Source of the DNA: Bacteroidales bacterium
Lineage (GTDB): Bacteria; Bacteroidota; Bacteroidia; Bacteroidales; WCHB1-69
Assembly: GCA_028684405.1 (NCBI GenBank)
Contig: JAQUGA010000110.1
Span: forward strand, 1 to 8,091
Direction: 5' to 3'
DNA length: 8,091 bases
Shown: piece after piece, positions 7,642 through 8,091 of the stretch
Layout: every line of letters begins with the position of its first letter
How positions within the stretch are numbered: position 1 is the first letter of the stretch
Translations under genes and position numbers: made by a program
The notes under the pieces: generated by a model
Told to the model about the DNA's origin: nothing
The model's input: the letters and a program-made list of their open reading frames with translations, nothing else
Database searches by the model: none

Positions 7642-8091
7642 TTACCTAGAATAATTTGGAGCTTCACGCGTAATAATAATATCATGTGGATGACTCTCTA
7701 AAATACCAGAATGAGAAATTTTAATAAACTTAGCATCTCGTTTAAGAGCTTCAACATTTTTACAGCCCGTATATCCCATACCAGCGCAAAGTCCGCCCAC
7801 CATTTGGTGAATCACTTCAGAAAGTGTTCCTTTATAAGCAACCCTGCCGACAATACCTTCGGGAACTAATTTTTTAATATCATCTTCTGCATCCTGGAAA
7901 TATCTATCTTTTGATCCTTTTTGCATGGCTTCCAAAGAACCCATTCCTCGATATGTTTTATATTTTCTTCCTTCGTAAATAACAGTTTCACCAGGAGATT
8001 CATCTACGCCAGCAAACAACGAACCTGCCATAATGGTACTGGCACCAGCGGCCAAGGCTTTTACAATATCACCCGTATAACGGATGCCTCC
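7642..8091 (-). CDS. guaB: IMP dehydrogenase, C-terminal 149 residues (5' end outside window)
   Basis: The enzyme oxidises IMP to XMP with NAD+, the committing step of cytosolic GMP synthesis. The frame is open to the right edge and begins inside the IMP-binding part of the barrel (GGIRYTGDIVKALAAGAS), followed by the conserved SLFAG and ESPGE stretches. Residues 48-52 of this fragment are RGMGS. Residues 63-64 are the Arg-Tyr pair of the mobile catalytic flap (DRYFQ), which activates water in the family. The end carries ESHPHD, the region that contributes to the monovalent-cation site of the neighbouring subunit. It ends with TAA after NYSR. The catalytic Cys loop and the CBS domains lie outside the window. 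A TTG at 8055 is an internal Leu codon, not a start, because the conserved sequence continues upstream of it. About 340 residues should be missing, judging from a usual length near 490. It lies 32 bases before the next gene on the same strand, so it may head this operon or be cotranscribed with it. Confidence 0.97.
   Translation of the reverse strand, partial: GGIRYTGDIVKALAAGASTIMAGSLFAGVDESPGETVIYEGRKYKTYRGMGSLEAMQKGSKDRYFQDAEDDIKKLVPEGIVGRVAYKGTLSEVIHQMVGGLCAGMGYTGCKNVEALKRDAKFIKISHSGILESHPHDIIITREAPNYSR

Noticed and set aside
8053..8055. TTG as a start codon for a short 137-residue protein
   Set aside because: The frame continues to the window edge with conserved IMP dehydrogenase sequence, so this is an internal Leu codon.
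1..8091. tRNA, rRNA, CRISPR array, insertion sequence or phage attachment site
   Set aside because: Nearly all bases are in seven intact or edge-truncated coding regions, and no repeats, inverted termini or RNA-gene sequences were seen.

Overview
This window looks like a chromosomal segment from a member of the Bacteroidota. The sequence is AT-rich. The gene starts have no clear Shine-Dalgarno motif and are preceded by A/T-rich leaders. The gldF/gldG pair and the exported PpiC/SurA-like proteins with AQ-type signal peptides are typical of this phylum. GldF and GldG are named for flavobacterial gliding, but homologues also occur in Bacteroidota not known to glide, so the pair does not prove motility. 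I cannot place the organism below phylum.

Every supportable gene is on the minus strand, so the transcriptional order runs from the right end to the left end. The order is: the 3' end of guaB (IMP dehydrogenase, entering at the right edge); a 689-residue exported protein with two parvulin domains; a 287-residue predicted lipoprotein resembling a PPIase chaperone without a catalytic parvulin core; a 450-residue SurA-like chaperone/PPIase; a 322-residue MoxR-family AAA+ ATPase; gldF (ABC-2 type permease); and gldG (auxiliary ABC transporter subunit, running off the left edge and missing its C-terminus). The gaps are 32, -3 (overlap), 6, 18, 27 and 57 bases. There is no stretch over 60 bases without a gene, so the window is probably one long transcriptional unit or two nested ones. 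Any main promoter lies outside the window to the right. The only internal candidate is a weak one before gldG.

Functionally, the block joins a housekeeping nucleotide enzyme to an envelope-biogenesis set. Three consecutive exported folding factors (two with parvulin domains, one apparently degenerate and lipid-anchored) probably escort outer-membrane or secreted proteins across the periplasm. The MoxR ATPase acts in the cytoplasm, and GldF/GldG form the membrane part of an ABC system. The co-orientation of MoxR, chaperones and GldFG is the most thought-provoking aspect. All members belong to known families, and I see no mobile element, CRISPR array, RNA gene or clearly new system.
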